Shown one piece after another: positions 7,957 to 14,375 of a stretch of 14,417 bases of DNA (positions within the stretch are counted from its first letter, which is position 1; the number at the start of each line of letters is the position of its first letter). The position numbers were made by a program, and so were the translations under genes. The notes beneath the pieces are model-generated. The model had not been told where the DNA came from and searched no databases. It worked only from the letters and a program-made list of their open reading frames with translations. This DNA is from Acidobacteriaceae bacterium (GTDB lineage Bacteria; Acidobacteriota; Terriglobia; Terriglobales; Acidobacteriaceae): NCBI GenBank assembly GCA_003156495.1, contig PMHC01000195.1:1-14417 (forward strand). The letters are read 5' to 3'.

Positions 7957-8063
7957 AAGGCATTTACGATTTCGCAACGGCTATCGCCACTTGCTCAAGC
8001 TGCTCAAACAGTGCCGCGAATTGACTGTTTCGAACGTTAACCTATCGCTATGAGGGGTAATCG

Positions 8064-9206
8064 ATGGAGAAAATCACTCTGTTGCAAGTTCCAAAGCTGA
8101 CCATCGGCTGCGGCTGTTTGGCACAGTGCAAGCTATATCTATCTGCTAGCGCTTTCAAAAGAGCCTTTCTGGTGGCCCCCCCCATCGCGCGCAAGCACGC
8201 GGAAAAGATACTGGCGGGGTTGCCGGCATCCTACATCGAGGACAGCATCGAAGCCGAGCCCAGCATTGCCTCCTTCAAGCAGATCCTTGACCACGCGCGG
8301 CATTTCGAGCCCGACGTCATTATTGGTATCGGCGGCGGCAGCGCTCTCGATGTCGCCAAGCTGGTTGCCGCACTTTGGAATAGCGCGCAACAAATCGAAG
8401 AAGTTATGGGCATCAATCTGCTTCGTGAGCGAAAGACCGCGCTCGTTTGCATTCCGACCACGGCGGGAACCGGCAGTGAAGTTTCTCCCAACGCGATTCT
8501 GCTGGATGAAGCCGACAAAATTAAGAAAGGCATCATCAGTCCGTGCCTGGTTCCTGACGCCGTCTTTGTCGATGCCGAATTAACGCTTACCGTTCCGCCG
8601 TCTGTCACAGCGGCAACCGGTCTCGATGCACTTACCCACTGCATTGAGACCTACACCAATCGTTTCGCCCATCCGGTCGTCGATATCTGGGCGCTAGAAG
8701 GAATCCGTCTCATCGCCTCTGCGCTCGTCGAAGCGGTTCAGCAGCCGGCATCACTCGATGCGCGCGAAAAGATGGCGCGCGGAAGCCTTTATGGCGGCCT
8801 CTGCCTGGGACCGGTCAACACCGCCGCGGTCCACGCATTGTCCTATCCTCTCGGTGGATGGTTTCATATTGCACACGGCCACGCCAATGCTATTCTGTTG
8901 CCGCACGTCATGCGCTTCAACTCAGTCGAAGCTCCGTCGCGCTATGCCGATGTAGCAGTCGCCATGGGTGTTCAGCGCGAAAGCTCCGACCAGGCCACGG
9001 CGGAAAGCGGTGTTCTGAAGCTCTGGTCGCTGATTAAGGCCACCAAGCTGGAAATGGAACTATCCGCGCTGGGCATTCGCGAAAACGATCTGCCCCGTCT
9101 CGCCACCGCCGGGCTCGGGGTCACGCGCCTGATGAAAAACAATCCGCGCTCCATGTCGCAGCAAGAGGCCGAAGCCATCTACCGCCTGGCCTACAAAGGC
9201 GCATAG
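8064..9206 (+). CDS. Iron-containing (group III) alcohol dehydrogenase
   Basis: A 380-residue NAD(P)-dependent dehydrogenase of the Fe-ADH superfamily (PF00465 type). G-G-G-S-A-L-D at 90-96 binds the nucleotide and P-T-T-A-G-T-G-S-E at 131-139 is the second cofactor loop. D188, H192, H257 and H271 sit where FucO-type enzymes hold the metal (D-A-L-T-H-C-I-E-T-Y and the H-G-H-A-N-A region), with nearly the same spacing, so an active metal site is expected. Start: GAGGGG lies 6 nt before the ATG. It is the first gene of the operon, 7 nt before sucrose phosphorylase. The family reduces or oxidises short aldehydes, diols, maleylacetate and others, so sequence alone does not give the substrate. Sucrose phosphorolysis has no step needing it, which is the odd point. 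A run of eight C at 8176-8183 lies early in the gene. Confidence 0.92.
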   Translation: MEKITLLQVPKLTIGCGCLAQCKLYLSASAFKRAFLVAPPIARKHAEKILAGLPASYIEDSIEAEPSIASFKQILDHARHFEPDVIIGIGGGSALDVAKLVAALWNSAQQIEEVMGINLLRERKTALVCIPTTAGTGSEVSPNAILLDEADKIKKGIISPCLVPDAVFVDAELTLTVPPSVTAATGLDALTHCIETYTNRFAHPVVDIWALEGIRLIASALVEAVQQPASLDAREKMARGSLYGGLCLGPVNTAAVHALSYPLGGWFHIAHGHANAILLPHVMRFNSVEAPSRYADVAVAMGVQRESSDQATAESGVLKLWSLIKATKLEMELSALGIRENDLPRLATAGLGVTRLMKNNPRSMSQQEAEAIYRLAYKGA

Positions 9207-9213
9207 AAGTCCG

Positions 9214-10692
9214 ATGAACAATAAGGTCCAGTTAATCACTTATATTGACCGCCTGTCAGCGGATGGCATTCGCGGACTTACTAAACTGTTTGCCGGTCCG
9301 CTGGCAGGCGTTTTTGGTGGAGCGCATCTGTTGCCCTTCTACGACGCCTTTGACGGCGCCGATGCCGGCTTCGATCCGCGCGATCATACAGCCATCGATC
9401 CGCGCCTGGGCACATGGAACGATCTTGCCGCGCTCGGCAAGTGCATCGAACTGATGGCGGACCTTATCGTCAATCACATCTCATCCGAATCGCCGCAGTT
9501 CAAGGATTACTCTCAGCACGGCGCCAGCTCGCCCTACGCCAGCATGTTTTTAACATACGACAAAGTATTTCCCCACGGCGCCACGGAAGCGGAACTGCTG
9601 CGCATCTATCGCCCGCGGCCGGGACTGCCCTTCACCCACGCAAAACTTGATTGCGGGCAAGAAAAACTTTTGTGGACGACCTTCACGCCCCAGCAAATCG
9701 ACATCGATGTTACGCATCCGCAAAGCAAAGCCTACCTGGATTCAATCCTGGCGCGCTTTCACAACGCGGGCATTCGCGCCATACGCATGGATGCCGTCGG
9801 ATACGCCATCAAAAAAGCAGGCACCAGTTGCTTTATGATCGACGACACATTCGACTTCATCACCGAGCTAACCGAACGGGCACACGCTTTAGGGATAGAA
9901 GTTCTGGTTGAAGTGCACAGCTACTTTAAGCGCCAGGTTGAAATCGCGCGCAAGGTCGATTGGGTCTACGATTTTGCCTTGCCGCCGCTTATTCTGCACA
10001 CGCTCTACTCCGCCGATGTTACTGCCCTAATGCGTTGGCTTGCGGTCAGGCCCGGCAACGCCATTAATGTTTTAGACACGCACGACGGCATCGGCATTAT
10101 TGACGTTGGCGCCGATGAAACCGGCAACCCGGGACTTTTGCAACCATCGCAGATCGACAGCTTAGTCGAAACTATTCATGCGCGCAGTCACGGTGAAAGC
10201 CTTCAGGCAACCGGCGCGGCGGCCAATAACTTGGACCTATATCAAGTTAATTGCACCTATTTTGACGCGCTAGGAAAAGACGAAGCGCTCTATCTGATCG
10301 CCCGCGCCCTGCAATTGTTCATCCCAGGCATTCCGCAGATCTATTACATGGGTCTGCTGGGCGGCACAAATGACATGGCGCTGTTAGCGCGCAGCCGCAT
10401 CGGACGCGACATCAATCGCCACTACTATTCCGAGCAGGAAGTCGCCAGCGCGCTGCGACGTCCCATGGTGAAAAAGCTCATCGAGCTGATCCGCCTGCGC
10501 AATTCGCATCCGGCATTCAACGGAAAGTGCGCAATCGAATCTGATGCCGCGCACGCGCTTTCCATTCGCTGGGAAACAGAAGCGGACGCCATCACGCTGC
10601 GCGTCGACTTAACCGCTCCGAAAGCATCCATCGAATATACAAGCCAGCCGGCGCATACGCGCACAATCGTTCTTATATCCCCGGAACAATAA
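9214..10692 (+). CDS. Sucrose phosphorylase (GH13 subfamily 18)
   Basis: Catalyses sucrose + phosphate to alpha-D-glucose 1-phosphate + fructose (EC 2.4.1.7) in the cytoplasm, saving one ATP. The 492-residue protein follows the bifidobacterial sucrose phosphorylase closely from its first residues (N-K-V-Q-L-I-T-Y) to R-D-I-N-R-H-Y-Y near 398-405. The nucleophile is D193 (R-M-D-A-V-G-Y), the acid/base E233 (V-E-V-H-S-Y), and the stabiliser D291 (L-D-T-H-D-G-I-G). Acceptor-loop residues known from the Bifidobacterium enzyme are kept: Y132 and R135 in Y-R-P-R-P-G-L-P-F, and D341-L-Y-Q344. This favours true sucrose phosphorylase over the sucrose-6-phosphate, glucosylglycerate or glucosylglycerol phosphorylases of the same subfamily. 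The ribosome site is weak (AGAAG). It lies 7 nt after the dehydrogenase and 13 nt before the transporter, so translation is probably coupled. It needs phosphoglucomutase from elsewhere. Confidence 0.95.
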   Translation: MNNKVQLITYIDRLSADGIRGLTKLFAGPLAGVFGGAHLLPFYDAFDGADAGFDPRDHTAIDPRLGTWNDLAALGKCIELMADLIVNHISSESPQFKDYSQHGASSPYASMFLTYDKVFPHGATEAELLRIYRPRPGLPFTHAKLDCGQEKLLWTTFTPQQIDIDVTHPQSKAYLDSILARFHNAGIRAIRMDAVGYAIKKAGTSCFMIDDTFDFITELTERAHALGIEVLVEVHSYFKRQVEIARKVDWVYDFALPPLILHTLYSADVTALMRWLAVRPGNAINVLDTHDGIGIIDVGADETGNPGLLQPSQIDSLVETIHARSHGESLQATGAAANNLDLYQVNCTYFDALGKDEALYLIARALQLFIPGIPQIYYMGLLGGTNDMALLARSRIGRDINRHYYSEQEVASALRRPMVKKLIELIRLRNSHPAFNGKCAIESDAAHALSIRWETEADAITLRVDLTAPKASIEYTSQPAHTRTIVLISPEQ

Positions 10693-10705
10693 AGAGGGCC
10701 TCACC

Positions 10706-11956
10706 ATGACGACCGCCAAATCACATGCAAATTTGTTCGTCATTCGCGCACTGACTTACATGATGTTCATGATGTTCGCCATGACGACGGACTCGGTGGG
10801 CAGCATTATTCCAGAGGTCGTTAAAACCTTCCACTTAAGCATGACGGCCGCCGGTGCCTTTCATTACGCCAACATGATCGCGATTGCCGTCGCGGCCATA
10901 GGTCTGGGATTTCTGGCCGACCGTCTGGGGCGCAAACCGGCCATTGTTCTGGGGCTTATTCTATTCGCGCTTAATTCATTCCTATTCGCTTTCGCCAGGT
11001 CGTACGGAATATTTGTCATCCTACTTATCGTCTCCGGTGTTTCCATCGGCATATTCAAATCTGGCGCGCTAGCCTTAATCGGCGACATCGCCAGCTCGAC
11101 GCGCGAACATACTTCGATCATGAATAACGTCGAAGGATTCTTCGGCATTGGCGCAATTATCGGTCCCTTTATCGTTGCGCGCCTCCTGGCCGCGCACGTC
11201 TCCTGGGACCGCCTTTATCTCATTGCCGGCGCAATCTGCGTACTGCTCATTCTGGTTGCGCTGTTCGTACGCTATCCGCGGCCGGTAAAAATCAGCCAGA
11301 AAAAGCCCGATCTGCTGCATACGCTATCACTGCTTAAAAGTCCCTTCGTGCTTGGATTTTCCCTGGCCTGCTTTCTCTATGTTTCCGTCGAATGCGCCAT
11401 CTATGTCTGGCTGCCCGCCTTTTTAAAAGAGAATCCGCCCTCATCGGCATTTCTCGCCGCTTATGTGGTCTCGATATTTTTCATCTTGCGCGCGGGCGGC
11501 CGCTTTCTGGGCGCGTGGGTAACCGCGCGCTGGAATTGGACGACCGTGCTGATGGTTTTCAGCCTGGCGATTATGCTCTGCTTCCTCGGTTCGCTTTGCG
11601 GCGGCGTAAACGCTGCGGTTTATCTGCTGGCGCTTTCCGGCTTATTCATGTCCGTCATCTATCCCACTTTAAATTCCAAGGGGATTAGTTGCTTCCCTAA
11701 GTCGGAGCACGGATCGGTCGCCGGCATTATTCTGTTCTTTACTTGCGCCGGCGCGGCGCTAGGGCCGCTGGCAATGGGCCTGATCAGCGACCTATGTGGC
11801 AGCCTGAAATACGGTTTTATTTTAGCCACCGCATTTTCCGTGCTGCTTTTCCTGGGCCTGTTTTATAACTGGAAAGCCAATCCGACTTCAGCCCTACTAA
11901 AATCGCTCGATGATAGCGAATATCGCGCGGAAGATCAGCCTCACAGCCGCGGGTAA
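10706..11956 (+). CDS. MFS sugar transporter, fucose/glucose-permease-like
   Basis: A 416-residue inner-membrane carrier with about 12 hydrophobic segments, the normal size for the family. MFS motif A is clear between helices 2 and 3 (G-F-L-A-D-R-L-G-R-K-P, residues 68-78). A degenerate copy, G-G-R-F-L-G-A, appears in the second half near 264-270, and the basic central loop lies near 189-205. The N-terminal region (I-I-P-E-V-V-K-T-F-H-L-S) resembles the FHS group, proton symporters for sugars. GAGGG lies about 9 nt before the ATG. As the last gene of the operon, 13 nt after sucrose phosphorylase, it most likely brings sucrose (or the true substrate) into the cytoplasm. Sequence does not prove the direction of transport or the cargo. 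There is no PTS component nearby, consistent with unphosphorylated sugar being delivered to a phosphorylase. Confidence 0.88.
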   Translation: MTTAKSHANLFVIRALTYMMFMMFAMTTDSVGSIIPEVVKTFHLSMTAAGAFHYANMIAIAVAAIGLGFLADRLGRKPAIVLGLILFALNSFLFAFARSYGIFVILLIVSGVSIGIFKSGALALIGDIASSTREHTSIMNNVEGFFGIGAIIGPFIVARLLAAHVSWDRLYLIAGAICVLLILVALFVRYPRPVKISQKKPDLLHTLSLLKSPFVLGFSLACFLYVSVECAIYVWLPAFLKENPPSSAFLAAYVVSIFFILRAGGRFLGAWVTARWNWTTVLMVFSLAIMLCFLGSLCGGVNAAVYLLALSGLFMSVIYPTLNSKGISCFPKSEHGSVAGIILFFTCAGAALGPLAMGLISDLCGSLKYGFILATAFSVLLFLGLFYNWKANPTSALLKSLDDSEYRAEDQPHSRG

Positions 11957-11999
11957 ACCGCGCGATAGAGATCATCGAACGCGTTTTCACTTATGGCGT

Positions 12000-12035
12000 A
12001 AAAAAAAGCGGCTGCGGGTGCCCCATTCTAGCCGC
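12000..12035 (-). terminator. Intrinsic terminator for the TonB/TrmJ-type operon
   Basis: Read on the minus strand, GCGGCT (12035-12030) and AGCCGC (12013-12008) can pair around a 16-nt loop and are followed directly by eight T (12007-12000). It lies about 105 nt past the stop codon of the TonB C-terminal protein gene and faces the end of the MFS gene. The upper arm is shared with a larger hairpin (12019-12065), so the two folds exclude each other. Confidence 0.65.
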
Positions 12036-12065
12036 GTTCTTGTTCTTTGCGGCTAGGGTGGGGTA
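12019..12065. repeat. Long GC-rich inverted repeat in the convergent intergenic region
   Basis: CCCCATTCTAGCCGC (12021-12035) can pair along its whole length with GCGGCTAGGGTGGGG (12049-12063) if G-U pairs are allowed. Two more pairs at the base make about 17 bp around a 13-nt loop. No T-run follows on the plus strand, so it is not a classic terminator for the MFS gene, though it may still block transcription. The GGGTGCCCCA edge recalls dispersed palindromes I associate with Acidobacteriia genomes; this is from memory and not checked. Confidence 0.6.
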
Positions 12066-12140
12066 GAAGAACAAACTCCCACTTTATAACCATTGCGAAA
12101 ACACTATAACCGCAGATTCAAAATCATCTCGCGTTCCAGC

Positions 12141-13364
12141 TCAGTGCCGCACGCTGTAGGGACCGGGAAGCGAAGGCGCGGCCGACGGCTGATCGACCGG
12201 TTGGCTGACCGGGCTCTTAGCCGCACCGGTGGTGAGGTTGGAATAGATGCGGAACTCGACGACCAAGTCGAGCAGCACCGGAACTGGCTTCCCGTCTTTG
12301 ATCGCCGACTCGAACTTAGCCTTGCGAATCGAACCGACAGCGCTCTCGTCCAATCCGAAGCCGATGGGGCGAGCGACAGCAATTTCGCCGGGCTTGCCGT
12401 CAACGCCGACGATCACATGGTAAAGCGAAATTCCGGCCACGCCGTTGTCTTGCGCATACTGATTTGAGACCGGCTGAAAGGCCGTAACGAGGCGCGCCTT
12501 TTTGTCCACCATATTCTGCCGCAGCACGGCCGGATCCTTAGGGCGATAGTCGGCCTTTTGCGCCGCGGCTTCGTAATAGAGCCGCCAAAAATCGGGCATG
12601 GCCGCCATCATGCGATTATCAAATCCCTGGGAAAAAACGTTATCGATAGCCGCTTTGAGCAGTTGGGCGGCATGAGCCGGCGAAGTCGTCGTCGTTAGAC
12701 TTTTCGGATCGGCAGGCCGCTCCGCCTCAGGAGCGGCGGCAATCTCGGCCTGCACTTGGTTGGCTTCATCCTGCTCGGAAGACGAAGACTCTCGGGACAA
12801 AGGCGCGGTTTTTGTAGCCTGCTTGTTTTTACCTTTTTCGTGCTTAGGTTTAACCACCAGCTCGCGATCGATAGTAATGTGAACGATCTTTTTCTTGGGC
12901 GTAATTTTGACGCGATCAACGGCCTTGGCCGGATCTTCATAGGGCATAGCGCCGAGAAAGTGGAGCGCATAGCGCTGCCCGTCAAGCTCAAGTTTGTGCT
13001 TGGTCAGGCGCACACGGTCAATACGGATTCCGCTCAGCGTGTAGGAGCCCTGCGGCGAGTGGCCGATTAGCGCACCATGCTCGCCGAAGCTGAGCGAATT
13101 GTCGAGATAGCCGCCACGCAAAAATAGATCTTTGCCGACGAGCAGCCGTTTGATCTGCTCTTCGCCCATGCTACTGGAATTGCTCGCCGCGACCGGCTGC
13201 AATGCTATCGCCGAACTCGGAATCGCCTCTGGCTGCTGGCCAAAAACCGCCCAGGGCAGAGCGGCGGCGCATAACAACATAAGGAGCCGCGCCGAAGCAG
13301 CGGCCGAAGAATCGATGTGTACGCGTACTTTGGGCTGGAACATGAAAGAGCCTATCAACGCCAC
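12141..13364 (-). CDS. TonB C-terminal domain protein (energy-transducer-like), secreted or membrane-anchored
   Basis: A protein of 407 residues (GTG start; an ATG at 13343 would give 400; neither has a good ribosome site). A hydrophobic segment near 27-41 is a signal peptide or anchor, with possible cleavage around F-G/Q-Q. Residues about 65-165 form a domain I do not recognise by name, rich in beta-type sequence. A highly charged, low-complexity linker follows (lysine-rich near 170-185, then Ser/Glu-rich). Residues about 315-377 match the TonB C-terminal fold (V-G-V-D-G-K-P-G-E-I, then G-L-D-E-S-A-V, then K-A-K-F-E-S-A), which touches receptor TonB boxes. A Pro/Ser-rich 30-residue tail follows, unusual for TonB. 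Such proteins are common in Acidobacteriota; whether this one couples to ExbB/ExbD is unknown. It lies 38 nt after the trmJ-like gene, probably in the same transcript. Confidence 0.78.
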   Translation of the reverse strand: MALIGSFMFQPKVRVHIDSSAAASARLLMLLCAAALPWAVFGQQPEAIPSSAIALQPVAASNSSSMGEEQIKRLLVGKDLFLRGGYLDNSLSFGEHGALIGHSPQGSYTLSGIRIDRVRLTKHKLELDGQRYALHFLGAMPYEDPAKAVDRVKITPKKKIVHITIDRELVVKPKHEKGKNKQATKTAPLSRESSSSEQDEANQVQAEIAAAPEAERPADPKSLTTTTSPAHAAQLLKAAIDNVFSQGFDNRMMAAMPDFWRLYYEAAAQKADYRPKDPAVLRQNMVDKKARLVTAFQPVSNQYAQDNGVAGISLYHVIVGVDGKPGEIAVARPIGFGLDESAVGSIRKAKFESAIKDGKPVPVLLDLVVEFRIYSNLTTGAAKSPVSQPVDQPSAAPSLPGPYSVRH

Positions 13365-13402
13365 TCTAGCAGGAATCGCACGGCACTCGCCGCGAATTTC
13401 GG

Positions 13403-14206
13403 CTATCGTTTAAGCCGGTTAAGTATCCTGCGGAAGAGCCCCAGGATGCGTCGTGCGTCGTGCGGTCCTATAGTCAGTCGCCGCAGCATCAGGTTCAGAT
13501 CGTGGCGATTGGCTTTGCTCATCGCCGCCGGCGAGTAGTGCGCCGCCGGCGAGTAGTGCGCCGCCTGCATCGTTTCTTCAATCATCGCGGCCACACGGTC
13601 CAGCTCGGCGGCCGGCGGCCTGGGACCAAAATTTTCGGCAAAAGGCGCGCTATAAGCCGACTCGCCCGTCCGCCCGGCCAACTCGTAAAGGCAAACGGCT
13701 ACCGCCTGGCCCAGGTTCATCGAGGGCTGCTGGGGATGTGTGGGAATTTCGACCAGCAAATGGCATAGCGCCAGATCCTCGCGCATCATGCCGTGTTTTT
13801 CCGAACCGAAGACAATGGCCACGCGGCCGCCGCGCTCAAGCTCCGCGCAAACCGTGGGCGCCAATTCCGGCAGCGTGCGGACCGGCTGCTCGGGTTTGCG
13901 ATAGGTGAGAGTTCCGGTTCCGATCACCAGCGTGCAGTCGGCTACCGCTTCAGACAGCGACGCGGCCTCGCGAGCCGTTTTCAGCAGCGTTTCCGCGCCG
14001 ACCGCCGAGCGTGCTTCCTGCCAGTGAGGAGCGTAGGCCCCAACAACCGACAGGCGCTTGAGTCCAAAGTTGGCCATGGCACGCGCCGCCGCGCCCATGT
14101 TCAGCGGATTGCGCGGCTGAACGAGTACGACTTCAAGCCGGTCGAGTTGAGATTCTGGCAGCAAGAAATGATTGTAGAACGGAAGCGTAAAAGATGCAGG
14201 GCGCAC
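13403..14206 (-). CDS. TrmJ/TrmH-family RNA 2'-O-methyltransferase (SPOUT fold)
   Basis: A 267-residue S-adenosylmethionine-dependent methyltransferase. R-N-P-L-N-M-G-A-A-A-R-A-M (residues 32-44) is SPOUT motif 1. The motif 2/3 region has V-F-G-S-E-K-H-G and S-M-N-L-G-Q-A-V-A-V, which form the trefoil knot and cofactor pocket. E. coli TrmJ methylates the ribose of tRNA position 32, and this subgroup is usually annotated that way. Here the usual F-G-R/P-E is F-G-S-E, a permitted variant. The C-terminal part carries a duplicated hexapeptide (A-A-H-Y-S-P twice), encoded by an 18-bp tandem repeat, then a conserved-looking basic tail. The start is GTG with a weak ribosome site; the conserved fold begins near residue 21, so a shorter protein is possible. 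It is probably the first gene of a two-gene transcript with the TonB-type protein. Confidence 0.87.
   Translation of the reverse strand: MRPASFTLPFYNHFLLPESQLDRLEVVLVQPRNPLNMGAAARAMANFGLKRLSVVGAYAPHWQEARSAVGAETLLKTAREAASLSEAVADCTLVIGTGTLTYRKPEQPVRTLPELAPTVCAELERGGRVAIVFGSEKHGMMREDLALCHLLVEIPTHPQQPSMNLGQAVAVCLYELAGRTGESAYSAPFAENFGPRPPAAELDRVAAMIEETMQAAHYSPAAHYSPAAMSKANRHDLNLMLRRLTIGPHDARRILGLFRRILNRLKR
13524..13565. repeat. 18-bp tandem repeat, 2.3 copies, inside the trmJ-like gene
   Basis: The unit GCCGCCGGCGAGTAGTGC occurs at 13524-13541 and identically at 13542-13559, followed by six bases of a third copy. It keeps the frame and encodes A-A-H-Y-S-P twice near the C-terminus. Identity of the two copies points to a recent duplication by slippage or a tolerance for length change here. 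Confidence 0.9.
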
Positions 14207-14281
14207 CCGGTCCAGCAGCGAAGCCCGTTCCGGGAATTGCCACCAGCAAGGCCGCGCGCAATCTTTCTGGCCCGTGCGCCG

Positions 14282-14310
14282 TTGACCTCCTCCGCAACTA
14301 CCCTTAATAT
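14282..14310 (+). promoter_or_regulatory. Sigma-70-type promoter for tRNA-Gln
   Basis: TTGACC (14282-14287), a 17-nt spacer and TAATAT (14305-14310) form a near-consensus promoter facing the tRNA. Transcription would start near 14317, leaving a leader of about 59 nt before the mature 5' end at 14376. No ribosome site and reading frame follow, so a stable-RNA promoter is the natural reading. Confidence 0.75.
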
Positions 14311-14375
14311 GAATGAGGTGGCTTTTTGTGCCTTCGCAGTCTGTCGGCCGTGAGAAAAGCCAGCAGCAATTGAGT

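Larger units (their letters stand above)
7493..8063. other. 571-bp AT-rich divergent control region
   Basis: This region separates the receptor gene (minus) from the dehydrogenase-phosphorylase-transporter operon (plus). It holds one good promoter facing the receptor, a weaker candidate facing the operon, a palindrome at 7582-7597, a long-spaced inverted repeat (7869-7877 and 7962-7970), three TGCTCAA direct copies (7531, 7992, 8001), and a possible structured element at about 7692-7750. A small inverted repeat CTCGC/GCGAG lies at 7788-7803. Open frames inside lack ribosome sites and do not look like proteins. Confidence 0.6.

Noticed and set aside
7754..8053. A 99-codon frame ending 10 nt before the dehydrogenase
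   Set aside because: It starts at GTG with no ribosome site, crosses the AT-rich promoter tract, and its composition does not look like a folded protein.
8118..8134. Sigma-54 promoter (TGGCAC...GCA) matching the activator fragment at the left edge
   Set aside because: The spacing between the GG and GC elements is too short and the site lies inside the dehydrogenase gene.
12019..12074. H-type pseudoknot formed by the large hairpin loop and its 3' flank
   Set aside because: The linker between the 17-bp stem and the second 3' arm is only one or two bases, too short to span the stem, so the pairings are alternatives.
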